64,000 nt of DNA from Ophioderma brevispina (taxonomy: Eukaryota; Echinodermata; Ophiuroidea; Amphilepidida; Ophiodermatidae), in contig JAMKCH010012567.1 in the NCBI GenBank assembly GCA_023653785.1, forward strand, positions 1 to 64,000, written 5' to 3'. Within the stretch, counting starts at the first letter, position 1, and each line of letters starts with the position of its first letter. This document shows, one piece after another, positions 46,652 to 56,935 of this stretch. Both the position numbers and the translations under genes were made by a program. The notes beneath the pieces were generated by a model. That model was not told the origin of the DNA. It was given only the letters and a program-made list of their open reading frames with translations, and did no database searches.

Positions 46652-47264
46652 CTTAGGGAACATTGTAGTTTGACAAACTTTGGACAAACGGATTTAAAGG
46701 TTAGGGAAAGGTCAGGGGAAGGTCAAATTGGGCAAAATACTAAACCAGTTAAAACTTGCAAGATTGCCTGGCAGAGATATATCATATATGCCTAACAGGG
46801 TCAAAGGTCACAGGGGTCATTAGAGGTCAAACTGTGTAGTACATCCATAGATATTAATAACAGAGATGTCGTACGCCCGCGTTGAAGAATAGGCGGCCAC
46901 CGTAACCGTGTTTTGAAAATTATAAATATTCATTACGGTATCCATTCGAAACTCGCATGCGTACGCGCATGCGCCGTAACCTGTTGGCCTGGAAACGGTA
47001 CATCGTTCTATGGAAATGCGTGAATATATGAATAAATTGGTACACCACGCTATGCAAATCAGGGAATATATGAATAAATTGGTACACCACGCTATGGAAA
47101 TAAGTACGTGCTGCGGGAAAAGATGGTTACGGTTTTGAGCTGGCGTTTGCTATCTAGTGTTATAAATAGAAATCTGTGAGTACACCCCTTTGGCCAGTGA
47201 TTCTTTTGACCATGCAAGCATATGAGCTCATATGAAGAGTAAGTAGATTTCTGAAAATATGATT
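46652..47264. repeat. Non-coding interval with GGTCA half-sites and a 42-bp tandem repeat
   Basis: GGGTCAAAGGTCA at 46798-46810 is one mismatch from the DR1 sites elsewhere. At 47012-47098 a 42-bp unit (TATGNAAAT...GAATATATGAATAAATTGG, then TACACCACGC) is present twice, with a partial third. A GCATGCGTACGCGCATGCG palindrome lies near 46956-46974. Confidence 0.55.
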
Positions 47265-47707
47265 TGGCTATTCCAGAAAAAAAATGCCCCCCCCCCTTCT
47301 ACAGAGGGCACCGGAATTCCAGACTTTTTGTCATTTTTGAAAGCTGGAATTCCAGTATTTAATGTCAATACGGGATGGGAATTCCAGCCATTTTAGGTAT
47401 AGGGTGACGGAATTCCAGTGTTTTTACGATTTTCAGAGGAAAATTCCGGAAAAAAATCAATATTTTCAACACCCTCTATACCTCTAACCATAATCCTCTT
47501 GGAATTCCATGTTTTTTTTACATTGGTAGTCTAGGAATTCCTGGAATTTACGGAAGGTAGTGTCTGGAATTCCTGGTAATTTATGGAAGATAGCGTCTGG
47601 AATTCCAAATAATTCATGCAAGGATAGCCAGGAATTCCAGATATTTTGTGAACAAAAATTTTTGCCCTCTATAGGGCGGGGGCATTTTTTTTTTCTGGAA
47701 TAGCCCA
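47265..47707. mobile_element. 443-bp TIR element containing nine GGAATTCC palindromes
   Basis: The left end TGGCTATTCCAGAAAAAAAA, then TGCCCCC and AGAGGGCA, pairs with TGCCCTCTATAGGGCGGGGGCA, TTTTTTTTTTCTGGAATAGCC on the right. The inverted ends are about 40 bp. The interior holds nine GGAATTCC sites, most extended as GGAATTCCAG or GGAATTCCTGG, at 15-60-bp spacing. No coding capacity. The mobile-element call rests on the inverted ends only; no target duplication is certain. Confidence 0.65.
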
Positions 47708-48570
47708 TTTTTTCCCAATTCTCAGCCAAAGAAACAGAAATTCAGGAATCACAATTATTGATTTTTTGTTTATTATAAAATTAACGAGCATTTTAACATA
47801 CCACAAAACGTTATCACCTAATTTTTCACAGGCTCAAAAAACAAAACCATATTTACTGGGTTCCACCAACCCCTATCCCATGCACCCCCACATCACCCCT
47901 CCTTATAGTGCATGCCCCGGTCAATTACTGGTTACGATTTCCTACATTTCCCACAAAATGGAGTCTTTATGTGAAAATCTTTTAGGTCTTTGGGTGTTTT
48001 TTTTTCAAAGTTTTCCCCAAAATAGTGCATGGTCTTTCTTTGGGTGACAGCAGTCATTTTTTAACAAGAATTATGCAGTGTGTAATTAAGATGGCCCCCA
48101 TAACTGTTGTTTAATCACATTTTATTGACAATATACAAATGAGCTCATTAATATTCATAAACTGTCCAAAAAGGATACAGCACATAACATAATCATGTTC
48201 TATCACCGTGCCATGTTAGAAGTTCATTGAGTAATCAGTTAGTCTGGAGAGTGAATTAATGCTTTTGCTGCCAATCTGCCCACCCATCTGCAGTATAACA
48301 TAAGCCCACAAGCTCCCACACAACACATTGTGTTGTGGGGGGGGGGGGGGAATTGACCAACTTCAGGGTAAACCGGGGGGTCCTAAATGCCATGTGATGT
48401 ATAAGCCTGCCAGTGACGGTCTATCTGGTCCTTATTCAGTAACATTCTTGTCATACAATACTATTGATTATATAACACAAAAATATTTCTGTCATTTGAT
48501 TGGTGGATACTATATCACATGACATAAAATATTTGAGACTAGTTCCCCAAAATTTCACAGGATGGAAACA
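47708..48570. other. Gene-free stretch with GGTCTTTGGGTG units and a poly-G run
   Basis: 47985-48050 carries AGGTCTTTGGGTGTTTTTTTT and GGTCTTTCTTTGGGTGACAGC, related to the array at 43.4-43.9 kb. A G run of about 14 lies near 48337-48350. No gene. Confidence 0.4.
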
Positions 48571-48632
48571 AGTTCCCATAAAAAGCTACTATTTCCCCCA
48601 TCACAGGGAAATAGTTCATTTTTATGGGAACT
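48571..48632. repeat. Hairpin AGTTCCCATAAAAA / TTTTTATGGGAACT
   Basis: Perfect 14-bp outer stem plus an inner stem ACTATTTCCC / GGGAAATAGT, with a loop of about 8 bp. Strong foldback of ~62 bp, probably a small MITE. Confidence 0.6.
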
Positions 48633-48739
48633 TTTTCCCTGCATTGGTTTCTTGACTAGCCTTGACTTTCGGTGGCAGCTAACCTCGACGAGACTTGGCA
48701 AGTTTTTCAAATGACAAAAATATTTTTATGTTATATAAA

Positions 48740-48920
48740 ACAAATATTGACTGCTCTATATTTGTGAAATGGTGCAAAATACCTCCCCTCGGTGACTGGA
48801 GACCGTGGGCCTACTATTTTCCCTCGACCTTCGGTCTCGAGGAAAATAGTAGGCTCACGGTCTCCAGTCACCTCGGGTAGTTATTTTGCACCATTTCCCT
48901 CATGAGCAGTCAATATTTGT
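48740..48920. mobile_element. 181-bp palindromic MITE (CCTACTATTTTC family)
   Basis: Almost fully palindromic. ACAAATATTGACTGCTC at the left end matches GAGCAGTCAATATTTGT at the right. Inner pairs are AAATGGTGCAAAATA / TATTTTGCACCATTT and GACTGGAGACCGTGGGCCTA / TAGGCTCACGGTCTCCAGTC; the centre is CCTCGACCTTCGGTCTCGAGG. Shares CCTACTATTTTC arms with 15298-15376. Non-coding. Confidence 0.75.
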
Positions 48921-51009
48921 ATACTATTGTCCAGAATTGGACCCACTGCGATGATTCAGCTAATTACACATTTGTCCTGCAGTGGTGGCTCCAGAATCGG
49001 AGAAGCAGAGTTAAAATTTCCATGTTATCAACAAATGATGTTGAACTGCTTCATATAACTCTTTACACATGTATTTCAGATAGGAATTTTGTATATACCA
49101 GTCTTCTTGATACAATAATATTCCTACTTCAATAAGGAGTACTGCATAAAAAAAACGATTTGCCGATAACTCGCAGTATTTAACTCTTCCTTGCGCTCCT
49201 GCTTTTCTGATTCTGGAGCTGCCACTGGTCCTGATTTTTGAATGAATACCACTGTAACCATGTGCATAGCCATGGGGTGTGCGGAAAGAGCACGGGCATC
49301 CCGGGGTCTAAAAAACAACCAACAAAAACCAAAACAAAACCACATATTTTTACTGGGCCTTTGACCCTTGGACTCCCTCTGCCTCTGGATGAAGCCCTCC
49401 TGCAGGACACACTACCATTGTGCTGTGCATTGTCACCAGGATCTGTACTCTGGTGTCCTGGCTACACACAATTAGGTAACTTAAGGTAACTTAATGAGCT
49501 TTTATGATCACATGCATGGTCAGATTCAAAACTAGTCCTTTTTCCCTGTGATGAGCCCTTGTGGATTGGAGCTATAGATAAAAAGGTCTAATCGAAGTAG
49601 ACTATTGAAGCCAGGGCGTGGTGCCAGGGTAAAATCTTAGGGAGATTACACGATTAACTCATATGGGTAAAAAATCCTAATATTAACAAAAATTGTTTAA
49701 AACTCCTGGTTTTTTTCTGAATTTTGAAATTCTTAGGGGGTGGCCACCCCTGCTGATGCAACTGATTAAAACAGCTGCTTGAATAAATTAATGTCATAAA
49801 ATGTCAAAAAACTCATAAAAAGCATGTTAATTGTCCTCTAAGGACAATACACCCACAAGTCAGTGATCACCTTGGCAACACTGCAGGACAGTGTTGCAGG
49901 ACAGTGGCTTTGAACTTATGATCCCTCACATTATTCACCAGATCTGGCACCATTTGACATCCTCTCATCCCCAAACATAAAAAAGAATTGGCTGGCGTAA
50001 GCATTTTGCTGTCATATCTAAGGTGAATGAGATGCAGGAGTGGGTACAGGGTCTCCTTCTACCAAAGGCCACACCGTTCTATGCGGACTTTGGTTGGAAT
50101 TTGCTCCTGGACATATGGTTCTGGAGAAATAATCCAAGTCAAGTTGAATGCACATGCTCCAGCAAGCATATGGCAAAAATGATCCTGCGAGTAGGTATTG
50201 ACTTAGAGGAGCATATTTGCAATATGCTCCGGCGCTGTGCATTTCAAATATGCTCCTGGGAAGCATAATTTCAGGCCAAATTCATAGGAGAAAGGCGGCT
50301 CAAAGGGATTTCAGGTACTGTAGCATAATTTGCCACAAGTGTATGGAAGTCCATGGGCTACATTGAAAAAAAAAAAAAAGTTAACTAAATCTAGACCAGT
50401 CCTCCAAAGCTATATGCTAAAAAACAATTTTCACCCCCCTACAACACAACAACAACATTCCAATACTACACCATTTCAAAAAAAATTTAGTTTAATGAAA
50501 ATATTTTATTAGGACAAATCATTTACATTGCTTCCTTCTGCCACCCACAGCATCTCAATATGTTACACGTTTTGAATACATCAAAAAATATGCTTTAAAC
50601 AGCTGTGAAATGAAGCAATTCATTGGCTGATGCCCGGGTTCAATTCAAACAATTGAACCCAGGTACAACGCGCTGCATATTGATGTTGTTATTTTAGGTT
50701 TTGAGAGATTGCGGTAATAACGCGTTTTTCTATGTTCACGCGCGTCTGCCAACGTTGCGTCTCGTTGCCCATGATCGTTGCGTTCAAGGGTTTGATTTTG
50801 GTCACTGGGTGGTGGCAGTCCTGTCTTGTTGTATTACGCCGTGAAAGTATCGCGAAATTGGGTTAAAGACGACCTAAATGATAAAGCTGTGTAAGAATGA
50901 AAATAAAGGGATGATTTGGAAGAAACGGTTACTTTTACGACACAATGACTCCGGCGACACCATTATTTTCGCGTGGAAGAATCGGCCTCCAGCTACGTTC
51001 TTTCAATTA
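48921..51009. other. 2.1-kb gene-free stretch
   Basis: No gene supported. Open frames at 48902-49135, 49124-49489 and 50018-50268 overlap in several frames on both strands without domains. At 50100-50270 GCTCC/GGAGC words recur, including GGAGCATATTTGCAATATGCTCC (near-palindromic). GGACAGTGTTGCAGGACAGT at 49886-49910 is a tiny tandem duplication. Confidence 0.35.
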
Positions 51010-51318
51010 AGGCCGACTCAGAGATTTACTGAGGGGGCGCCCTCAATTTTCAAAATAATTGTGTTTTTTGCCCCTGGCCCATGTACATAATGCTTGTCCA
51101 TATACTAATCACGGTGGAAATGTTCAGCTTAAATCGAATTCCTTCATATAGACAATCACAACTTTGTTACAAAATTTCAGGATCCGGAATTTTTGTTTAC
51201 ACAGTATCTATGGGAAGTAAATACTACACATAAATGTTTACTGCATCAAACGGAAAAATACGATTCATTGCAAATTTCGGAATTGTGCATTTTAGGTACG
51301 ATCTTTAGTTCTAGTTGA
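51010..51318 (+). repeat. Dispersed repeat family D, copy 2 (inverted)
   Basis: The reverse complement matches 45192-45492 through ACTAGAACTAAAGAT, TTTGATGCAGTAAACATTTA, AAAATTCCGGATCC, GTACATG and GAGGGCGCCCCCTCAGTAAA. Distance from copy 1 is about 5.8 kb. Non-coding. Confidence 0.65.
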
Positions 51319-51539
51319 CTATTTTGCTTATTACACAAAAAATAATATTTCAAAACTCGCTGAGTCAGACTTTAAAAAATGGTATCGCACGTGGTTCAAT
51401 TCATCGTAACGAGAGTACCGGTTCCCAACATCATACCTTATCGCTAAATATAAAGCACACAATTAAAAATACATTCACAGGTGTTGGACCGCTAGTGTCG
51501 TCTGACGTTGCGGTTTGTGTATGGGCCAAAGGTACATGA
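51319..51539. other. Short interval
   Basis: A 74-codon plus-strand frame spans the interval but shows no domain. Nothing else recognised. Confidence 0.3.
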
Positions 51540-51735
51540 GGGTCAACAAACATAACATGATGTCACCCAGATCACATGAGTCACTAAGGTAAACATGAAG
51601 TCACCAAGGTCACATGAAGTCACTAAGGTCACATGAGGTCACGAGGTCACATGGGGTCACAAAGTCACATGGGGTCAAAAGGTCAATGAGGTACATGACA
51701 TCCCCACGGTCAATGGGTCACAAAGGTAACCCAAC
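51540..51735. repeat. Minisatellite, ~17-18-bp unit AAGGTCACATGAAGTCAC
   Basis: About ten units of the form (A)AGGTCACATG(A/G)(A/G)GTCAC, clearest at 51590-51690. The GGTCA word is the nuclear-receptor half-site also present in the DR1 repeats, here as spaced direct copies. The frame through it encodes a Ser/Val/Thr/His-rich repeat, which I do not regard as protein. Confidence 0.75.
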
Positions 51736-51990
51736 ACTTCCCCCTCACCCATGGTTACCCACCCTGCCTCACCGAGTTCTGCACCCGCCTGAGTACCCTA
51801 CGCTGCCCGCCTGCCCCCTCCCGACGCACCCCACCCCGTCCCTCCCAAACACCCCACCAGGCCCCCTCCTCAACACCCCCACCCAGCCCCCTCCTCAAAC
51901 ACCCCACCCAGACCCCTCAACACCCCACCATGCCCCCCCTCCCCAAGACCCCATCCCTTCCCCCAGTCCCTAACACCCTACCTCCCCCCA
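51736..51990. repeat. C-rich low-complexity tract
   Basis: Reiterated CACCCCACC / CCCCCTCC words over 250 bp, giving a spurious Pro-rich frame. Directly follows the GGTCAC minisatellite. Confidence 0.75.
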
Positions 51991-52256
51991 TATGATTCCC
52001 CCACAGGATGTATGGCATTAGTAGGTTTTCAGGTAGCAAAGGAATTGCATATCCGATGTACCATTTTAGCGATACAGCAATTATGCCATATTAATTAGCT
52101 CATTTGCATAGCCTATCTAAGCCACATGTATAAGGAACTTTTCAAAATGGCAAAGAAGAGGCACCATAATGGGTTTTCGTTGTGAGTGAAGGAATTTTGC
52201 TATCCAATGTACCGTTTCAAAAAAATAAGCGATTACGCTATTAGTCATTTGCATAT
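51991..52256. other. Interval left of the Gypsy LTR
   Basis: A unit with GGAATTGCATATCC(G)ATGTACC, AGCGAT and ATTAGTCATTTGCATA is duplicated near 52040-52100 and 52185-52255. Otherwise nothing. Confidence 0.4.
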
Positions 52257-52402
52257 TGTAACGGACGAGCTCAGCAGGCCTGAAAATAGATGTAATACGT
52301 GAAAGACTTTAGTTAGATCCTGCAATATGGTAGCGCAGAGAAAATTATGTAGGATCTAGCAATATACGATTTAATTAGATCTGCTAAGCTCTGGCCATTA
52401 CA
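52257..52402 (+). mobile_element. Solo-looking 5' LTR of a Mag-like Gypsy element
   Basis: 146 bp starting TGTAACGGACGAGCTCAGC and ending GGCCATTACA, so it has the TGT...ACA termini of an LTR. It is followed two bases later by a tRNA-type primer site. No matching 3' LTR was found to the right in the window. Short LTRs beginning TGTAACGG fit Mag/SURL-type Gypsy elements of marine invertebrates (from memory, not a search). Confidence 0.65.
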
Positions 52403-52404
52403 AG

Positions 52405-52422
52405 TGGTGTTTGACGTGGATA
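52405..52422 (+). other. Primer-binding site resembling tRNA-Leu 3' end
   Basis: TGGTGTTTGACGTGGATA compares with TGGTGTCAGAAGTGGGAT, the complement of a typical animal tRNA-Leu 3' end including CCA. About 14 of 18 positions agree. Its position right after TTACA supports the LTR boundary. Confidence 0.55.
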
Positions 52423-52467
52423 TATAATTCTTAAAACTGAATTACTGATCCACTCTTTTAGTTGATT

Positions 52468-53165
52468 ATGGATCCGAAAGTCTCTGGAACAACGCCCAGA
52501 TCTGGGAGAATTGTAGAAACTTCTGAACCTAGAGGTGCTTCTGCAAGGGAGGAAGGTTGCAATGTCTCTCCTATATTGTTAGAGAGTGAGGGAAAACAAA
52601 ACGACTTGCTCGATTTGAGTGGTCCTGCAGGTGGACAAATGAGGGAAAACAACTTGATAACATGAAGCAAGAGATTCTCTGTGCTGTGACCAGTCTGACA
52701 GTCCAAAATAGCCAAAGACGATTACCAATGCCGATTAAGACACAATCAGCCTGACCACGCATGCAAAAAATGGGCAACCAGAATACTCCATAGCTAAGGC
52801 GTCCATTTATGAGGGAACTACATCTTGGGAAGCTTATCTAATTCAATTTGAACTGGTCGCTGAAATGAATCATTGGGATGACAATACCAAAGCTATACAC
52901 TTGGCCATGAATCTTTGTGAGTAGCACTCGGTGTGTTGGGAGACAGGTACGTCCAAAATAGATGCCATTTCCCATCACAGTACCAGCTCGTGAACCAGAG
53001 ATTTGCTCGAGAACAAAAAGAAATGTTCGGTTATGTTAAATAACCGAACTAGGAAACCAAAGAATCTCTGCAAAAACTAGCTCAACAAAATTGCAAACTT
53101 GTGAAAACTGGCACATAGTCTGGTATTACTGCAAGAAGGAATCTCACCTAAGTTTCCAAACAAAC
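52468..53165 (+). pseudogene. Gypsy (Mag-like) gag remnant
   Basis: An ATG at 52468 (MDPKVSGTTPRSGR) opens a frame of about 66 codons. After frameshifts, the capsid signature TSWEAYLIQFELVAEMN follows near 52820, then WDDNTKAIHLAMNL. This is the 'W..Y..QFE......W....KA..LA..L.G.A' pattern of Gypsy gag. A broken CCHC-like knuckle follows near 53092-53140 (cysteines, HIVWYYCKK). Gag would package element RNA. Many stops; inactive. Confidence 0.65.
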
Positions 53166-53189
53166 TGGGTAGGGAACATTATGTGGTGA

Positions 53190-53310
53190 AAGAAAAAAAT
53201 GTATGATAATGTATAGGATATTTCCCACAATTGAGTCAGGTTGGAAACTCAAGAAGGGAATAGTTGTCCATGCAGATAAACTTAAGAAGGTTATTGAGCC
53301 AGAAAACTTC
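53190..53310 (+). pseudogene. Gypsy integrase C-terminal tail fused just after gag
   Basis: The frame reads KKGIVVHADKLKKVIEPENF. The 'K..VVHADRLK.Y' pattern closes the GPY/F module at the C-terminus of Gypsy integrases. It lies only ~50 bp after the gag knuckle, so protease, reverse transcriptase, RNase H and most of integrase are missing. This points to an internal deletion of several kilobases. Confidence 0.55.
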
Positions 53311-53444
53311 CTCAGTTACAGAACAACAAACACAGTTGCAAACAGAGGGGGCAGTAAAACGGAAGTATATCACCAAAATCAGGCGAGAAGTTAAAAAAAT
53401 ACATAGGACCGCTTGGTGTGCCTGCCGTCGCGGTTAGTGAAATG

Positions 53445-53845
53445 ATAGGCCTAACGTGACCTTTGACCTTGATATGCGACCTTGGACCTCATAAACAAAA
53501 TGAGGGTTGGCATGTAAAACTCCAAAACCAAGTTTGGTTCCAATTGAACTTTTCAAATGAGGTCAATTTGACAATTTCAGCCATTTTACAACTTGACCCT
53601 CACATGACCTTTGACTTGGCATTGTGACCTTTGACCTCATCAACAAACTAGGGGATGCATGTTGCACCTGTGACCCAAGTTTGGTTGTAAATCCAATCAA
53701 GAGTAGAGGATATTACAGGCAAATGTTAAACCCTTGTTCACAAACAAACAGACATCAACATCAACAACAGACATCAACAGACTACAGTGGACAAAGTGAG
53801 TGATCCCTATGTGTCTTTTCCTGCCTTAGGGCAGGCCACAAAAAA
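53445..53845. repeat. DR1-type TGACCTTTGACCT repeat, third cluster
   Basis: Two units with TGACCTTTGACCT at 53457 and 53625, plus degenerate sites, AAGTTTGGTT(CCAATTGAAC), GAGGTCAATTTGACA and a CAACAGACATCAA-type tail. The unit order matches 34530-34925. It abuts the Gypsy remnant. Confidence 0.7.
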
Positions 53846-53883
53846 CCACTGTGGTATGGAATTCCAAATTAATCACATGAAGA

Positions 53884-54430
53884 TTGAACTGGGAAGACAA
53901 TGAGACTTGTAGTATACGACCACATTTGTATTTTGGTGTTACAATGGCCAGACCTCACACGCGTATTTGCAGCCTGAATTTCAAGCATGTCAACGCCCTA
54001 AGATACCACATGCGTGAAGTCCATCTTTGTAGAGACGGAACCGGAGTCTCTCCCAGAGAACTGTGCATCAGTGTCCGCTGTGCAAGCTTCAATGGAGAAA
54101 AGATGTAGAATTTGAGAATATAATCAGCCCAAGGAAAGTGAAATGAAAAACCCTTAATGATGGGCTCCCAGAGATGTAGTAACTCTTGAACATATCGTAA
54201 GAGGGCAGGCTGTAGATGATGGTCGTTCAATGGAAGCTAAGTGTCCTGCGGTACGCCATGGTTCTGTATCGTCCCTTTCACAATTGAGGAAATCTGAAGC
54301 AATCACCACCACTGTCAGTGAGAAAGAAGAAGATGGTATACCCCCATTCTCGGGGAGAAAAAGAAATAGAAAGAAATAAAATCTTCTGCCAGAGGAAATT
54401 TGGACAGCGTCGACTATCTACGAGTTTGTC
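53884..54430 (+). pseudogene. Zinc-finger-like coding remnant (weak)
   Basis: A 74-codon frame includes FKHVNALRYHMREVHL near 53980-54028, the alpha-helix plus His pair of a C2H2 finger, but its cysteine pair is not intact in that frame. A shifted frame gives HQCPLCKLQW near 54066-54095. Further on, a Lys/Glu/Arg-rich stretch follows (54320-54380). Could be a host zinc-finger exon or a transposon ORF; frames are broken. Confidence 0.3.
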
Positions 54431-56380
54431 AAGTCCATAAATGTATCAACTCTGTGCGTGGCAACTTAAACATGCGCGACTTTCCACACACATGTATTTA
54501 CAACGAGAATTAACTTGTACAAAGAAAAAGGGGCCATGATATGAAATTGAGATACATTACAGTTAAACAATTACAAGTATGAAATTAGGTGAGTACATAT
54601 CTTGGAGAAGTTAGGTCAGTGGACAACGTCATAAAGTGACGAAAAAACTAGGGCATTACCGCACCCAGTAAACAGCAGTCTCGAGTCATGAACAACCGTG
54701 CCATGGCGAATTCCGAGGTCGCAAGTGCAAATTCCTGAACACACAAAAATAGCGCACAAGTGTCCCAAAAAAGTGAAGCCTAAGCCAATCTTGAGCTTCC
54801 TCAAATTATCGCCACCATTCATAATTGATTCTGCTTCTCACCCATTCCCATACTCCCTCATTGTCCATAACAATAAGGGCTATGGCATACATGAAAGGGA
54901 CCTTCCGTCACACTATGAAATTGCCCAAAATATGCCTAATCTAATCAGGTCCAGAACTCTTTAACCCACTTCCTTCCACCAAGTTTACGCCTTACGGAAC
55001 TCCAGATAATTGTACACCAAGCTGCCAGGGGAAGGGTTTAACATTTTGACTGGCCACAGGTCACATTGAGGTCACAAACATGTCACCCACCACCCCGCCC
55101 CCTCCTTTCCACCAAGGTACATCATAATACGCCTTACGGAACTGATCAACTGGCATGCAATATATTTAAGGGTTAACATTTTGACCACACCACACACACA
55201 AACAAACAGATACACAGACAATTATGACCAGAGTACCCTATCGTGCTCTCTGCAATTTCCTCTGCAGACAACACAAAAATGTTTGGGGTAGTTGTATTGT
55301 AGTGGATCCAAGGACCAGATTCACGAGCACTCTTGACCACATTGAGGGCATTACTTTCATTTAACAATTTTCCAACAAACATATTTAGTACTATAGCAGA
55401 ATTTTCCAAAATAATGTAGCCTACAGGTCACGGAAAAAAGGAAATTTTGTTGTTCATTAATTTAATCAATCAAATGGAGACCAAGAGATCAGATTCTGAA
55501 ATGATACTTGAGGTAATGAGTTTTGATATCTTAAGAATGCAAGCTCCAGTTAGGTCTGGTCAGCAAGTATGACTTTACACCAGATGTTGGTGAATAGTCC
55601 AAGTACCCTTATGCAAATACATGATTTCAGCGCGGGTTTATTATGCGCATGCGTAAGATAGTGCTCTTTACAATTGTGGCTATTTGGCATATGAATAGCT
55701 GTAGTATGTGCTTTGACAAGAGTACTTTGTTTACAGTGAACATATGTGTTGTACAGTGCTTTGCTTGTGGGTATTACCTATGACTTTATGATACAGGCAA
55801 TTATGTATTTCGTGGCTTGACATTGGTATGCCAATTCATGAATACGATGAATAAGGTTAAACATCTGGATGTGTGGTATTTTTGGATATGGGGAGTACAT
55901 GTACGACTGTTATTTGGTACCTTGCAAGTGTATGGGGTTTCCCATTTTGGAGTCGAAGATGTTTGCAATTTTTTGCTCTGTGCTGGGTTTGACTACCATC
56001 AGTGTTTCTATACACTATTTACCGTACGCCCTCAAAATACATTGTATTTTGTGTGTGTGTGTCGTTCAAAAGATCAACAGATTTAAGCCGCCATTTTGGA
56101 AATAACCAAAATTTTAACACTTATTTTGGTTTCAAGCAGCCTGAGTAGTTATTCTTGAAAGCATACATGGATATACTATAATGATCTGATGTTATACATT
56201 GCTACTAGGCCAAATCCAAAATTTGTCAACCTTGCGATGTACGGAATTCATTTTTTCAATTGGTCCTCTCTTTCCAGTCAGGACTGACGACACCGGAAGG
56301 TTAATTACAAATGAATAACCAAGCCAGTTCTCCCGCACAAAAACATAAAATAGATGGCCATGATCAAGCAAGTTGCCATG
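54431..56380. other. Gene-free stretch with one tandem duplication and a weak coding-like segment
   Basis: TTCCACCAAG...ACGCCTTACGGAACT...TTAACATTTTGAC occurs twice (54974-55050 and 55108-55185). The minus strand at 55250-55405 is open for ~70 codons (KSARESGPWIHYNTTTPNIF) with coding-like composition but no recognised family. Another frame there has a CPQCGQEC word. CA-rich at 55186-55212. Two overlapping ~80-codon plus-strand frames at 55817-56105 show no domain. Confidence 0.3.
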
Positions 56381-56389
56381 GCAACCATT

Positions 56390-56785
56390 TTATGGTGCGA
56401 GGGACGGAATTTGTCCGTCCCTCGTAAAATTTTCATTCATAGCTATCCTAACAATCGCCTCTGTGTACATTTTTAACTCAATTATCATCCATGATTAGCA
56501 CCACTATTTCAATCATAAAAGGAAAAAATATGGCTTAAACCTATCACTTGCTATGCCAACGTCAATGTTAAAATGCGAGGGACGGAATTGTCAATTCCGT
56601 CCCTCGCGCTAACATATTGGCATCGCCCTAGCAACATGTCCATTGTGGCCATTCCTTTTCTTTCCCCTACAATTAAAGTGCATTGGCAATTTTCATTCCT
56701 CAAACCCACTCAAAGTGTCCAATCTAAACCAACATGAAGTGGGGACAATTGAAAATGTCACTTAAATTCCGTCCCTCGCAAAAAA
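56390..56785. repeat. GCGAGGGACGGAATT palindrome cluster
   Basis: GCGAGGGACGGAATT..GTCCGTCCCTCG at 56397-56425, GCGAGGGACGGAATTGTCAATTCCGTCCCTCGC as two abutting arms at 56574-56606, and a single ATTCCGTCCCTCGC at 56767-56780. The 150-180 bp between them are unlike each other. Related GGACGGAA words occur at the start of the window. Confidence 0.6.
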
Positions 56786-56935
56786 GGTATTTTTGGATTA
56801 GCCACTACTTTGCCACAATATAAAATTTTGAATTTGGTATGATTACATGTTATCATTGTGTGGTAGATTTTTTATATTGGTTATACTGTGTGTTTATATT
56901 ATAGAGCCATATGGTCGATACTATAGCTTTGGTGA

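Noticed and set aside
51614..51973. 119-codon Ser/His then Pro-rich frame
   Set aside because: Encoded entirely by the GGTCAC minisatellite and C-rich tract.
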